Assembly: GCA_944386285.1 (NCBI GenBank)
Contig: CALXAM010000043.1
Span: 1 to 64,000, forward strand
Direction of reading: 5' to 3'
Length of the DNA stretch: 64,000 nucleotides
Source of the DNA: an uncultured Clostridia bacterium
GTDB lineage: Bacteria > Bacillota > Clostridia > Oscillospirales > Ruminococcaceae
In this document: positions 25,103-34,227 of the stretch, in pieces
How positions within the stretch are numbered: position 1 is the first letter of the stretch
How the letters are laid out: the number at the start of each line of letters is the position of its first letter
Program-made: the position numbers and the translations under genes
The notes under the pieces: generated by a model
What the model was told of the DNA's origin: nothing
Seen by the model: only the letters and a program-made list of their open reading frames with translations
Databases searched by the model: none

Positions 25103-28100
25103 TCATCTAACGACAATATTATTATCACCAAACAGTTTTTTTAGTCGAATTAACAGAGAATCTGCCAACAAAACACCTGCATTTTTCAATGTGACGCTCT
25201 TTTGATCTTTGGAAAAATAAATACATACTGGCACTGGTCCAGGAAACTCATGGAGGAGCTCCGTCATTTTTAAAACGGCAGGATCACTCCGAGAACCTGC
25301 TTTTATATATAGTTTACCATTAAAAGAAGTGTCCGTCAAATCATTTCTTTTCTTTTCCCTTTCCTTTTTCAAAGAAACGGATAGATAGTCAATCACCTTT
25401 TCACAGATAAGCTTTGGCTTTTCGTCTTCTTTTAAAGATATTGTGCCCTCAATCAGTACAATACAATCAGGTGACACCAACATTTTATACTGCTCAAAAA
25501 TATTTGGAAATAAAATTGCTTCCATCGAGCCTGTTTTATCTTCAATATTCAAAAAAGCCATGGTAGATTTACTTTTGGTGGTCATCTGTTTTTTGCTCTG
25601 AACGATACACAAAACGGTCACTCGCTGCCCATCCTGAACGGATGACTCTTCTGAAATGATTTCTTTGATCGGCAGTGCGCGTGGAAACGGCGGCACTTCG
25701 TCGAGCGGATGGCCGGACAAATACATTCCTGTCGCTTCCATCTCCATTGCAAGCTTTTCTTTCACAGAATAATCGCTCAGTCTTTGCTCAGGTACCGGTT
25801 TTTCTTCCGGCTGTTCTGAAAACAGCATCATTTGTCCTTCCAAATTTCTGCGTGCACTTTCCTGCACACGATCCATCATTTCCTCATAAGAAACCATCAT
25901 TTCTTTGCGGTTTTCGGAAAAGCCGTCAAACGCGCCGCACTTAATGAGTCCTTCTACTGCACGCTTATTCACATCTTTTCCCTGCATCCGTTTTAAGAAA
26001 TCATAAAGAGAGGAAAATGCACCGCCTTGATTTCTCTCGGTGATAATTTGTTCAATCGCACCGCGTCCGAGATTTTTGACCGCCAGCAATCCAAAGTTCA
26101 GCGCATCGCCGTTTACTGTAAACGACATCTCGCTGTTGTTAATCGATGGGGGCAGCACGCGAATTCCCTGCTCGTTACAGGCTTCCATATACTGAATGAT
26201 CTTATCCGTATTATTTAATACACTCGTAAGCAGCGACGCCATATATGCCTGTTTATAATGACATTTTAGATAAGCGGTCTGATATGCAACATAGGCATAA
26301 GCTGCCGCATGCGATTTGTTGAACGCGTAAGCCGCAAAGGATGACATCTCATCAAAAATTTCATTTGCAATCTTTTCGTCCACGCCGTTTGCCACTGCGC
26401 CCGGACATTCAACAGTCCCATCCTCGTTTTTCTTCCCGTAAATAAAATACTGCCGCTCTTTTGCCATGACATCCGCTTTCTTTTTTGCCATCGCACGGCG
26501 CACAAGATCTGCACGACCGTATGAATAACCTGCCAAACTGCGGCAGATCTGCATCACCTGCTCTTGGTAGACAATACATCCATACGTCACATCAAGAATC
26601 GGTTTTAACAGCGGATGCTTATACGTCACACGGTCCGGATGATGGCGGTTTTCAATATACCGTGGAATCGACTCCATCGGTCCCGGACGATACAATGAGA
26701 TCACTGCGATAATATCCTCGATCGATTCCGGGCGCAATTCACGAAGCACCCGTTTCATTCCCGCAGACTCAAACTGGAACACGCCTTCTGTATCTGCCTG
26801 TGAAAACATCGCAAACACTTTTTTATCGTCAATCGGAATGTTTGCGACACGAAACGCCGGTTCTGTTTTTCGAATTTCCTTTTCACAGTGATCGATTACC
26901 GTCAGGTTGCGAAGCCCTAAAAAGTCCATCTTTAAAAGGCCCAATTCCTCTAATGTGGTCATCGTAAACTGCGTGACAATCGAGTCCTCATTCTTTTGCA
27001 GCGGGACATAATCACTCGCTTCATCACGTGTAATCACAACACCTGCCGCATGTGTGGACGCATGGCGAGGCATCCCCTCAAGCTTTTTCGCAAGTGTAAT
27101 AAGCTCTGTATTTTGCGTGCTTTCCGCACAAATGGTACGAAACTCTTTTGATTCCTCAAGCGCACGCGAAAGCGTCATATTGATTGAGCCGGGGACTGCC
27201 TTTGCAATCCGATCAACCGCTTGATACGGCATGCCGAGCGCACGTCCCACATCTCGAATCGCACCCTTTGCCGCCATTGTTCCAAACGTAATAATCTGCG
27301 CGACATGATCGCTCCCATATCGCCGCACCACATAATCGATGACCTGCTGACGTTTTTCCACACAGAAATCGATATCAAAATCCGGCATACTGACACGTTC
27401 CGGATTTAAAAAGCGTTCAAACAAAAGGCCGTACCGCATCGGATCAATGCCTGTAATTCCAATCGCATAGGCCGCAAGGCTGCCGGCGCCCGAACCACGT
27501 CCGGGGCCTACCGGGATATCATGTTCTTTTGCGTAGCGAATAAAATCCCATACAATCAAAAAATAATCGACATACCCCATCTTCGTAATGACGGAAAGCT
27601 CATATTCAAGCCGGTCTGTCAGCGCCTTTGTTACATTCCCGCCATATCGTTTCCGCAGTCCGCGATAGCAAAGATTTTTAAAATATTCCGTATTGTCCGA
27701 AACACCTTCGATTGTAAAGCGCGGCAGTTTAGTTTGACCGAATACAATCTCCACATTGCACTTCTCTGCGATACGCACCGTATTCTCGATCGCTTCAGGC
27801 ACATCCGAAAACAGCGATGCCATTTCATCGCCGTTTTTTACATAAAACTCTTCCGTGGGAAATTCCATCGCATTTCCCTCGCCTAAAACGGTATTGGTTT
27901 GAATACACATCAATACTGCCTGCGTCTTGGCATCCTCTTTCTCAAGATAATGACAGTCGTTTGTCGCTGCCATCGGAATAGAAAGCTCACGTGCAAGACG
28001 TTTTAATAACGGCAGGATTCGACGCTGTTCATCAATGCCGTGATCCTGCAATTCGATATAATAATCTTCACCAAAGAGTCCTTTATAAAAAAGCGCTGCT

Positions 28101-28570
28101 TCTTTAGCACGGTCATAGTCATTTGCCGAAAGCGCACGCGGGATTTCTCCGGCCAGACATGCGGACAGACAGATCAAACCCTCATGGTATTGCGTAAGCA
28201 ATGCACGGTCCACACGCGGACGGTTATAGAACCCGTCAATATATCCATAAGACACAAGTTTCATCAAATTATGATAGCCCGTTTCATTTTTACATAACAA
28301 TAAAAGATGATACGGGCTGCTGTCCACTTTATGCACCTTATCAAACCGGGTGCGCGGCGCAACATAGACCTCACAGCCTAAAATCGGTTTGATTCCCGCC
28401 TTTTTGCAGGCTTTATAAAATGCGATGACACCGTACATATTGCCATGATCGGTAATCGCCGCGGCTGTTTGTCCAATCGATGAAAGGCGCTCAACCAAGC
28501 GATCGATCACACAGGCACCATCAAGCAAGCTATATTCCGTATGCAGATGCAAATGAACAAAATCACGCAT
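25103..28570 (-). CDS. dnaE: DNA polymerase III alpha subunit (DnaE)
   Basis: A 1155-residue replicative polymerase of the DnaE type. The N-terminal PHP domain starts FVHLHLHTEYSLLDG and continues ITDHGNMYG. The polymerase core shows GPGRGSGAGSLAAYA and the catalytic PDFDIDF triad, then YGRADLVRRAMAKKK. A tandem HhH and an OB domain (VTVLCIVQSKKQ) follow at the C terminus. AAGGAG stands eight bases before the ATG. It is cotranscribed with murB-rapZ-whiA. A PolC-type enzyme, expected elsewhere in Bacillota, is not in the window. Confidence 0.96.
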   Translation of the reverse strand: MRDFVHLHLHTEYSLLDGACVIDRLVERLSSIGQTAAAITDHGNMYGVIAFYKACKKAGIKPILGCEVYVAPRTRFDKVHKVDSSPYHLLLLCKNETGYHNLMKLVSYGYIDGFYNRPRVDRALLTQYHEGLICLSACLAGEIPRALSANDYDRAKEAALFYKGLFGEDYYIELQDHGIDEQRRILPLLKRLARELSIPMAATNDCHYLEKEDAKTQAVLMCIQTNTVLGEGNAMEFPTEEFYVKNGDEMASLFSDVPEAIENTVRIAEKCNVEIVFGQTKLPRFTIEGVSDNTEYFKNLCYRGLRKRYGGNVTKALTDRLEYELSVITKMGYVDYFLIVWDFIRYAKEHDIPVGPGRGSGAGSLAAYAIGITGIDPMRYGLLFERFLNPERVSMPDFDIDFCVEKRQQVIDYVVRRYGSDHVAQIITFGTMAAKGAIRDVGRALGMPYQAVDRIAKAVPGSINMTLSRALEESKEFRTICAESTQNTELITLAKKLEGMPRHASTHAAGVVITRDEASDYVPLQKNEDSIVTQFTMTTLEELGLLKMDFLGLRNLTVIDHCEKEIRKTEPAFRVANIPIDDKKVFAMFSQADTEGVFQFESAGMKRVLRELRPESIEDIIAVISLYRPGPMESIPRYIENRHHPDRVTYKHPLLKPILDVTYGCIVYQEQVMQICRSLAGYSYGRADLVRRAMAKKKADVMAKERQYFIYGKKNEDGTVECPGAVANGVDEKIANEIFDEMSSFAAYAFNKSHAAAYAYVAYQTAYLKCHYKQAYMASLLTSVLNNTDKIIQYMEACNEQGIRVLPPSINNSEMSFTVNGDALNFGLLAVKNLGRGAIEQIITERNQGGAFSSLYDFLKRMQGKDVNKRAVEGLIKCGAFDGFSENRKEMMVSYEEMMDRVQESARRNLEGQMMLFSEQPEEKPVPEQRLSDYSVKEKLAMEMEATGMYLSGHPLDEVPPFPRALPIKEIISEESSVQDGQRVTVLCIVQSKKQMTTKSKSTMAFLNIEDKTGSMEAILFPNIFEQYKMLVSPDCIVLIEGTISLKEDEKPKLICEKVIDYLSVSLKKEREKKRNDLTDTSFNGKLYIKAGSRSDPAVLKMTELLHEFPGPVPVCIYFSKDQKSVTLKNAGVLLADSLLIRLKKLFGDNNIVVR

Positions 28571-28588
28571 CGGCTATACTCCTTTCTC

Positions 28589-29509
28589 TTATTCTTCAAA
28601 CGATTCGCGCAGCTCATCCGCGATCTTTGAGAGCCGTGAAAGCCGGTGGTTCATACCGCTCCGACTGACTGTTCTGCCCGAAAGACAGCAAAGTTCTGAA
28701 AGGGTTGCATCTGGATTTGCGAGCCGCAGAAGTGCCGCTTCCTGAAGCGGAATCGGTAAACTGTCGAATCCCACGGTATCTTTAATATATTTAATCTTCT
28801 GCACCTGCGCGAATGCAGCATTCACTGTTTTCTCAATGTTAGCGGTTTCACAATTCGTCACACGATTGACCTGATTACGCATTTCTTTTTCAATTTTCAA
28901 ATTCATCAGTGACATTGTGCTGTGAACCGCACCAATGCGTGTCAATGTATCCTCAATCTGCGCGCTTTCCTTGGCATAAACAATCATTTGTCCTGCACGG
29001 GATGTCACTTTAAAATGCAGATTGTTTTCTAAAAGCAATGCGCAAAGCGCCTGTGCGAGCGCCTCGTTCGGCGCGCGAAACTCCAAGTGATACTCCTTTT
29101 GCGGATCGCTCATCGAACCGCATGCAAGATAAACACCCCGCAAAAAAGCCTCCATACAGCATGGATTTGGGAAAAAGCGGCGATTCAATGTTCCTTTGTC
29201 CCATGCAATGTCATGTAATTCGAATTGGTCAATTAAGCGGGATACATCACGTGAATCCTCAACGGTTACCATATAAAACGGACGTTTTCCGGATTCAGGT
29301 TCATGAATTGTCAAAATCGCACCAGTCATCTCAATAACACGGGTCGCAAACAACTCAGCCGCATCGTCACTTTCGGTCGAAAATAAAATTTTATTTCCCT
29401 GTACACACTTTCCATACAAAAGCATCCCGTAAAGTGTCGCACCCAAACAGAACGAGCAGCCGTTTTTCGCGGCTGCAAGTTCTTTTTTCACATCTGCCGA
29501 AAACGACAT
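28589..29509 (-). CDS. whiA: DNA-binding protein WhiA
   Basis: A 306-residue homologue of the sporulation and cell-division regulator WhiA. The N-terminal part resembles a LAGLIDADG-type fold (CSFCLGATLYGMLL, ACGSMSDPQKEYHLEF). The C-terminal HTH (LSELCCLSGRTVSRSGMNHR) begins about residue 255. In B. subtilis WhiA affects chromosome segregation and division. It sits 18 bases upstream of dnaE and 18 bases after rapZ. The yvcK gene usually found between rapZ and whiA is absent. Confidence 0.95.
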   Translation of the reverse strand: MSFSADVKKELAAAKNGCSFCLGATLYGMLLYGKCVQGNKILFSTESDDAAELFATRVIEMTGAILTIHEPESGKRPFYMVTVEDSRDVSRLIDQFELHDIAWDKGTLNRRFFPNPCCMEAFLRGVYLACGSMSDPQKEYHLEFRAPNEALAQALCALLLENNLHFKVTSRAGQMIVYAKESAQIEDTLTRIGAVHSTMSLMNLKIEKEMRNQVNRVTNCETANIEKTVNAAFAQVQKIKYIKDTVGFDSLPIPLQEAALLRLANPDATLSELCCLSGRTVSRSGMNHRLSRLSKIADELRESFEE

Positions 29510-29526
29510 TGCCTTCTTCCTCCCGT

Positions 29527-30387
29527 TTATGTTTTGGAAATATCACGGTGGTTGACCGAAACACTCAATCCCTGATCAGAAAAATGTTTATATAATTTTT
29601 CCGCAAATGTAACTGAACGATGCTTGCCGCCTGTACATCCAAATGCAATCGTCAATTGACTCTTTCCTTCTTTCATATAAAGCGGAATTAAATAGTCCAT
29701 TAAGTCGATCAGTTTTTGCAAGAGCAATACGGACTGCGGCCACGCCATCACATATTCGTTCACATCCGCATCCAAACCTGTTTTATATTTCAATGAATCA
29801 ATATAAAACGGATTTGGCAGACACCGTACATCGAATACAAGATCCGCCTCCGCCGGCGAACCATATTTAAAGCCAAACGACATACAGTTGATACGCATAG
29901 AAGCGGACGGATTTTCTAAAAACAGCGTATTGATCCGCTCGCGGAATTGTGCCAACGCCATATTGGACGTATCGATGATGTAATCAGCACGCGCCCGAAA
30001 CGGGATCAGCAATGCACGCTCTGCTGCAATCGCACGCTCTAAGGATGCATCATTTGAATCAATGAGCGGATGACGACGGCGTGTCTCCTTAAATCGGCGC
30101 AGCAGGATCTCATCGCTGCAATCAAGAAATAACAGTTTATAATCAATTTTTAGCTGATGCATCAAATCAAGTTCCGACTGAAAGTCGTTAAACAGCGTAC
30201 CGCCGCGTACATCAGACACAACAGCAACTTTTGTCATTTTGCCGCCGGACTGCAATGCAATTTCAGCAAAACGAGAAATGAGTTTCGGCGGCATATTATC
30301 CACACAGAAAAATCCAATATCCTCAAGCGCATCAACTGCACGTGATTTTCCTGCACCTGAAAGTCCTGTCACAATCAAAAAATCCAT
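29527..30387 (-). CDS. rapZ: RapZ/YvcJ nucleotide-binding adapter
   Basis: A 286-residue P-loop ATPase/GTPase. VTGLSGAGKSRAVDALED (Walker A, about residues 6-23) is followed by FLDCSDEILLRRFKETRRRHPL and the C-terminal AFGCTGGKHRSV and SVNHRD. In enterobacteria RapZ guides RNase E to a small RNA; in B. subtilis YvcJ affects competence. The ATG at 30387 is chosen because GGGAGG lies nine bases upstream; the TTG start at 30414 would have none. It is 23 bases after murB in the same operon. Confidence 0.95.
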   Translation of the reverse strand: MDFLIVTGLSGAGKSRAVDALEDIGFFCVDNMPPKLISRFAEIALQSGGKMTKVAVVSDVRGGTLFNDFQSELDLMHQLKIDYKLLFLDCSDEILLRRFKETRRRHPLIDSNDASLERAIAAERALLIPFRARADYIIDTSNMALAQFRERINTLFLENPSASMRINCMSFGFKYGSPAEADLVFDVRCLPNPFYIDSLKYKTGLDADVNEYVMAWPQSVLLLQKLIDLMDYLIPLYMKEGKSQLTIAFGCTGGKHRSVTFAEKLYKHFSDQGLSVSVNHRDISKT

Positions 30388-30410
30388 CTGTCGTTCCTCC
30401 CACTCTGCTG

Positions 30411-31310
30411 TCAAAATCCAAGATGAATGACTTCACATTCCAACGAAAATCCAGTTTGTTCTTTCACAACACACTGCACATGATGGATCAGTGCTTCCAT
30501 ATCGGCTGCCGTCGCATGATTGGCGTTAATTAAAAAGCCGCTGTGTTTTTCGCTGACCTGCGCACCGCCGATTGTGTATCCCTTTAATCCACACTGTTCA
30601 ATTAAGGCGGAAGCATACCCTCCTTTTGGCCGTTTAAAGGTACTTCCTGCACTCGGCTTATCAAGTGGTTGTTTTGAAGTTCTTCTGCCGATATAATCAT
30701 CCATTCGCGCCTGAATTGCTTCCTTGTCATCGGGATGCAGTGCAAATGATGCTTCTAAAATAATACGTTTTGTGCCTGTAAAACAGCTGTGACGATAAGA
30801 CAAATCAAGGTCCTTTGCGGAAAATGTACGCAATGTACCGTCCTCTTCTAAAAAGGTGCAGCTTTCGATGGCGTCTTTGATCTCTCCGCCGTATGCACCG
30901 GCATTCATGTAAACCGCACCGCCCAGAGAACCGGGAATGCCCCATGCAAACTCAAGTCCTGAAAGCGCATGAGATGCAGCGAATGCACAGAGTTTTGACA
31001 GTGAAACACCTGCACTACATCTTACAATATGATTCTCAAGTGAAATATCACGGAGTGACTGTGTAAAAATTAAAACACCCTCATACCCCTTGTCGCTTGC
31101 CAAAATATTCGAACCGTTTCCAAGAACAAAATACGGTGCATCGGCCTCACACAGCCATTTCATAACAAATTGAAGCTGGTGCACAGTTTCCGGAAAAACG
31201 CCCAGTGGACAAGGTCCTCCAATTTGAAATGTTGTATAATCACGCAAATGAATGTTTTCTTTATATGGAATTGCTTCTTTGTTTAAAATTTCTACCAATT
31301 TGTCGAACAT
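30411..31310 (-). CDS. murB: UDP-N-acetylenolpyruvoylglucosamine reductase
   Basis: The FAD/NADPH enzyme that completes UDP-MurNAc for peptidoglycan. The 299-residue protein is of the shorter, type II Gram-positive form. Motifs: YTTFQIGGPCPLG, VLGNGSNILASD (FAD binding, residues about 57-68), GLEFAWGIPGSLGGAVYMNAGAYGG in two conserved halves, and the catalytic Ser/Glu region KPSAGSTFKRP. It is first in the murB-rapZ-whiA-dnaE operon, with a promoter at 31349-31377. Confidence 0.96.
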   Translation of the reverse strand: MFDKLVEILNKEAIPYKENIHLRDYTTFQIGGPCPLGVFPETVHQLQFVMKWLCEADAPYFVLGNGSNILASDKGYEGVLIFTQSLRDISLENHIVRCSAGVSLSKLCAFAASHALSGLEFAWGIPGSLGGAVYMNAGAYGGEIKDAIESCTFLEEDGTLRTFSAKDLDLSYRHSCFTGTKRIILEASFALHPDDKEAIQARMDDYIGRRTSKQPLDKPSAGSTFKRPKGGYASALIEQCGLKGYTIGGAQVSEKHSGFLINANHATAADMEALIHHVQCVVKEQTGFSLECEVIHLGF

Positions 31311-31348
31311 AATTTGCTCCTTATTCGATCAACAGATTATTTTCTTTC

Positions 31349-31377
31349 ATTATACTTTATGCAAGCAAAAAGCGCAA
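31349..31377 (-). promoter_or_regulatory. Promoter of the murB operon
   Basis: On the minus strand TTGCGC and TATAAT are separated by 17 bases. Confidence 0.65.
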
Positions 31378-31398
31378 ATACAATTCATTAAAAAGATT

Positions 31399-31426
31399 TT
31401 GAATGTTTCACGATTTTTGCTATACT
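31399..31426 (+). promoter_or_regulatory. Promoter of the YhcC-like radical SAM gene
   Basis: TTGAAT and TATACT are separated by 16 bases, with a TGC extended -10. It lies 30 bases before the ATG at 31457. Confidence 0.65.
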
Positions 31427-31456
31427 AAAGAAAGAATCCATTTCGGAGGAATGTTC

Positions 31457-32388
31457 ATGCGCATCATCTATCCGCACAATAAGCACTATCTCACATTTGA
31501 CACCGCAATGAAACAACGCTTTGGTCACAAAATGATCAAACTCTGCCTAAACGCCGGTTTCACCTGTCCAAACCGTGACGGAACAGCCGGCACCGGTGGA
31601 TGTATCTACTGTACTGCATCAGGAAGCGGTGACTTTGCAGGAACTCCTACACAATCCATTACTGAGCAGCTCCGCACAGAAGCCAAACGAATGCAAAACA
31701 AGTGGCCGGACGAACATTATATTGCCTATTTTCAAGCGAACACAAACACTTACACAACACCGGAACATCTATTATCTCTTTGCCGTGAAGCAGCTGCGTT
31801 TCCGGGCGTTGAGGCAATCTCGATCGCAACACGTCCGGACTGTCTGCCACCTGAAATGATCAACTGTCTTCAAACGATTTCAGAACAAATTCCACTTTTT
31901 TTAGAATTAGGTCTGCAAACTGTGTTTGACAAAACCGCAGAGAGAATTCACCGAGGGTATCCTTTCGAAACGTTTTTAAGCGGATATGCTGCACTTTGTG
32001 CAAAACAGATTCCCGTGACCATCCATCTGATTAACGGTCTGCCGGGCGAATCCCCACGCAAATGCTTACCTCAGCGAAGACAGTCGCCTCACTTCGTCCG
32101 TTTGGTGTCAAACTGCACATGCTTCATGTCATGGAAAATACACCGCTCGCCGTACAATATCATGCAAATCCGTTTCCACTGTTATCAAAAGAAGAATATG
32201 TTGCGCTCGTCTGTCAGCAAATCGCTGGATTCCATCCGGATACAGTGATTGAACGCTTAACCGGTGACGGTGACCGCCGTCATCTGATCGCACCACGGTG
32301 GACAACTGATAAGCGCGGCGTTTTAGGCGCTATTGATTGTTTTTTTCGTGACCATGATTTATTTGAAGGTGACTGCTTCTCTGTATAA
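31457..32388 (+). pseudogene. Frameshifted YhcC-like (TIGR01212) radical SAM protein
   Basis: The first frame (31457 to about 32060) encodes a typical YhcC/TIGR01212 N terminus with CPNRDGTAGTGGCIYC binding the cluster, then IATRPDCLP, LELGLQTVFDKT and HLINGLPGES. After CGC AAA at about 32060 the family sequence continues only in another frame (MLTSAKTVASLRPFGVKLH ... RLTGDGDRRHLIAP), ending at 32388. One extra A in the AAA run would restore one chain of about 310 residues, the family length. In the present sequence the first frame runs on to a wrong stop at 32248. The start follows GGAGG by seven bases. Both halves look conserved, so a recent mutation or an assembly error is likely. Confidence 0.88.
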
Positions 32389-32443
32389 TTTCGCATATTG
32401 TTCCCATACTACATTTAGAATTTGTAAAAAGGCGGGAACCATC

Positions 32444-32626
32444 ATGCCAAATGAATTAAGACAAACCGCTGCAATGGAAGATCTTCTTCGATTCGAGCAG
32501 TTCATGGCCATCCTGTATCGACGTCATAGTGCAGAATGCCGCGATCAACAAACGAAAATTGCACTGGAACGTCTTTCCGCTTCCCATCAAAACCAATATG
32601 ACACGCTGTTAAAACAATTAAACTAA
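32444..32626 (+). CDS. Small helical protein, spore-coat (CotF)-like
   Basis: A 60-residue protein predicted as two helices, with the pattern LLRFEQFMAILYRRHSAECR followed by a second helix ending HQNQYDTLLKQLN. The pattern resembles the ferritin-like CotF family of small spore coat proteins of Clostridia. The ATG at 32444 follows the weak site AAGGCGGG. It is 13 bases from a second small protein of similar size, and such tandem pairs are typical of coat genes. The assignment is by pattern memory only. Confidence 0.5.
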   Translation: MPNELRQTAAMEDLLRFEQFMAILYRRHSAECRDQQTKIALERLSASHQNQYDTLLKQLN

Positions 32627-32639
32627 CGAGGTGAATGAG

Positions 32640-32843
32640 GTGCCGGTTTCTTATATACAAACAGAAGAATCTTTTTTATTTGAAGAGATGCTTCGGCTTG
32701 AATACGCACTCATGACACAATATATTCAGCTGTGTCATGTGGTGGGTGATGCGGAATTTTTAAAAACGATGTTGGATCAGACAATTACCTCTTACTTTGA
32801 AGTGAAAAAGGAAATTGAAAATCGAAGTCCCGTAAAAAATTAA
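32640..32843 (+). CDS. Small helical protein, second of the coat-like pair
   Basis: A 67-residue helical protein with EESFLFEEMLRLEYALMTQY and a second helix LDQTITSYFEVKKEIENR. It has no membrane segment. The GTG at 32640 follows GAGGTGA by five bases; another GTG at 32631 lies inside that site and is less likely. It probably forms a unit with the preceding gene and ends at a clear terminator. Confidence 0.5.
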   Translation: MPVSYIQTEESFLFEEMLRLEYALMTQYIQLCHVVGDAEFLKTMLDQTITSYFEVKKEIENRSPVKN

Positions 32844-32849
32844 AAAGAA

Positions 32850-32878
32850 AAAGAACCGGAAATCCGGTTCTTTTTTTG
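32850..32878. terminator. Bidirectional terminator
   Basis: Arms AGAACCGGA and TCCGGTTCT with an AA loop and a T7 run on the plus strand. It separates the coat-like genes from the convergent histidine kinase gene. Confidence 0.92.
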
Positions 32879-32892
32879 TACGCATTCTCTAT

Positions 32893-33996
32893 TTAATAAA
32901 AAAGATTGATCTGACATAAGTCGGCAAATAGAATATATAAATCCGAAAACTTATCGGCTGCATATTTCGCAGTGTCACTGTGCACGACACCTAAAGAAGG
33001 ACCGTCATACAACGGAAGCGTCAAAGAAACGGATGTCCCTTGATTCACTGTACTGGTAATCGCAACAGAACCGTTATGCAGTGCCATAATCTCCCGTACA
33101 ATCGGAAGACCAAGCCCCATTCCCATCCGTTCCTCAGGAACTGCCGTGCGATGACTTGTATAAAATGGTTCAAACACACGATCAAGCTCTTCCTGTGCGA
33201 TTCCATCGCCTTCATCCCGTACCGTAATCACCGCACGTCCCTTTATCGTACGAAGAGAAATGGTGATTTTTGAATCTTGCGGAGAGAAGCACGCGGCATT
33301 TGACACAAGATGAAACACTGCTAAAGATAAAAGACGTGAATCGAATGCCACTGCAACCGCATGTTCCTCTGTTTCAAATACAATCTCATATTCGGTTTTT
33401 CGGAAAAACGATCGAAGCGCCGCACAAATATCGGATAAAAACGATTCCAGAAACTGCGGCGTTAACGTACAGGACATCCGCTTGTTGACCAGCAAATAAT
33501 AATCGTTTGCCGGCATGATACCACGTAAAATCGCATAGCATTCTCTTGCAGCAGCATTTAAATAGGCACGTTCTCTTGCATAGGTCTCCCCTTGCATTCC
33601 GCAGGAAAGCACAGAAAGAATATTTAAAATATTCGATACAGGTGAGCGATATCGGTCACTGATCTGTGCGATCAAATCACCTGAGTCTTTTTTAGTTGTT
33701 TCATCATTTGAAAATATTCCTAAAAACACGCCTGACGTTTGGGTTGGCAGCAGCAGGAGTGTCGTATTTTTTAGAAAAAGCTCGAATTTTGTCGAAAAAA
33801 AGGGCGCATTTTGACACAGTGTCGATTCTGCACGTACGAACTCTTCACCTAACGCAGGAAACAAATCATATAATGTTTGTCCTACTTTCACCGGTGCATT
33901 TCCATTTTTGATAACACATAGATGCGAATCACACAAAAATGCCGCTATTTTTTCCGAATCCAAAATCCAGTCTATGAAATCGCAGGAAGCTTCCAT
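32893..33996 (-). CDS. Histidine-kinase-like protein lacking the usual phospho-His
   Basis: A 367-residue soluble protein. The C-terminal HATPase_c domain is intact: N box LVSNAACFS, G1 DEGDGI, the F box region VFEPFYTSH and G2 MGMGLGLPIV. A dimerisation helix lies ahead (about residues 105-125, ISDRYRSPVSNILNILS), where kinases normally have HELRTPL; here the His is replaced and no other His stands in that helix. The N terminus (residues 1-95) may be a PAS-like sensor. No response regulator is adjacent. The ATG at 33996 follows GAGGTG; an in-frame ATG at 34008 is possible. Confidence 0.75.
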   Translation of the reverse strand: MEASCDFIDWILDSEKIAAFLCDSHLCVIKNGNAPVKVGQTLYDLFPALGEEFVRAESTLCQNAPFFSTKFELFLKNTTLLLLPTQTSGVFLGIFSNDETTKKDSGDLIAQISDRYRSPVSNILNILSVLSCGMQGETYARERAYLNAAARECYAILRGIMPANDYYLLVNKRMSCTLTPQFLESFLSDICAALRSFFRKTEYEIVFETEEHAVAVAFDSRLLSLAVFHLVSNAACFSPQDSKITISLRTIKGRAVITVRDEGDGIAQEELDRVFEPFYTSHRTAVPEERMGMGLGLPIVREIMALHNGSVAITSTVNQGTSVSLTLPLYDGPSLGVVHSDTAKYAADKFSDLYILFADLCQINLFY

Positions 33997-34043
33997 ATTG
34001 CACCTCATATTAGACTTTATTTTGTACGGATTGATATAAATTT

Positions 34044-34072
34044 ATTATATCGTATTTCAAAAGGTTTGTAAA
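34044..34072 (-). promoter_or_regulatory. Promoter of the kinase-like gene
   Basis: On the minus strand TTTACA and TATAAT are separated by 17 bases. It is divergent from the gap promoter. Confidence 0.6.
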
Positions 34073-34163
34073 TTCTTTTTCCTTTTAACCCTATTCTGTG
34101 TCCAAATTTTCGAATTATTCCGTGCAATGGATAAAAAAATATTGTTAAATCGATCACAGAGGC

Positions 34164-34192
34164 TTGCCTTTATCGCCAAAATGGTATAGAAT
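34164..34192 (+). promoter_or_regulatory. Promoter of gap
   Basis: TTGCCT and TAGAAT are separated by 17 bases, 35 bases before the ATG. No CggR-type operator is obvious. Confidence 0.6.
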
Positions 34193-34227
34193 AAACGTGT
34201 AATACAATTACAGGAGGTTTTATCATT

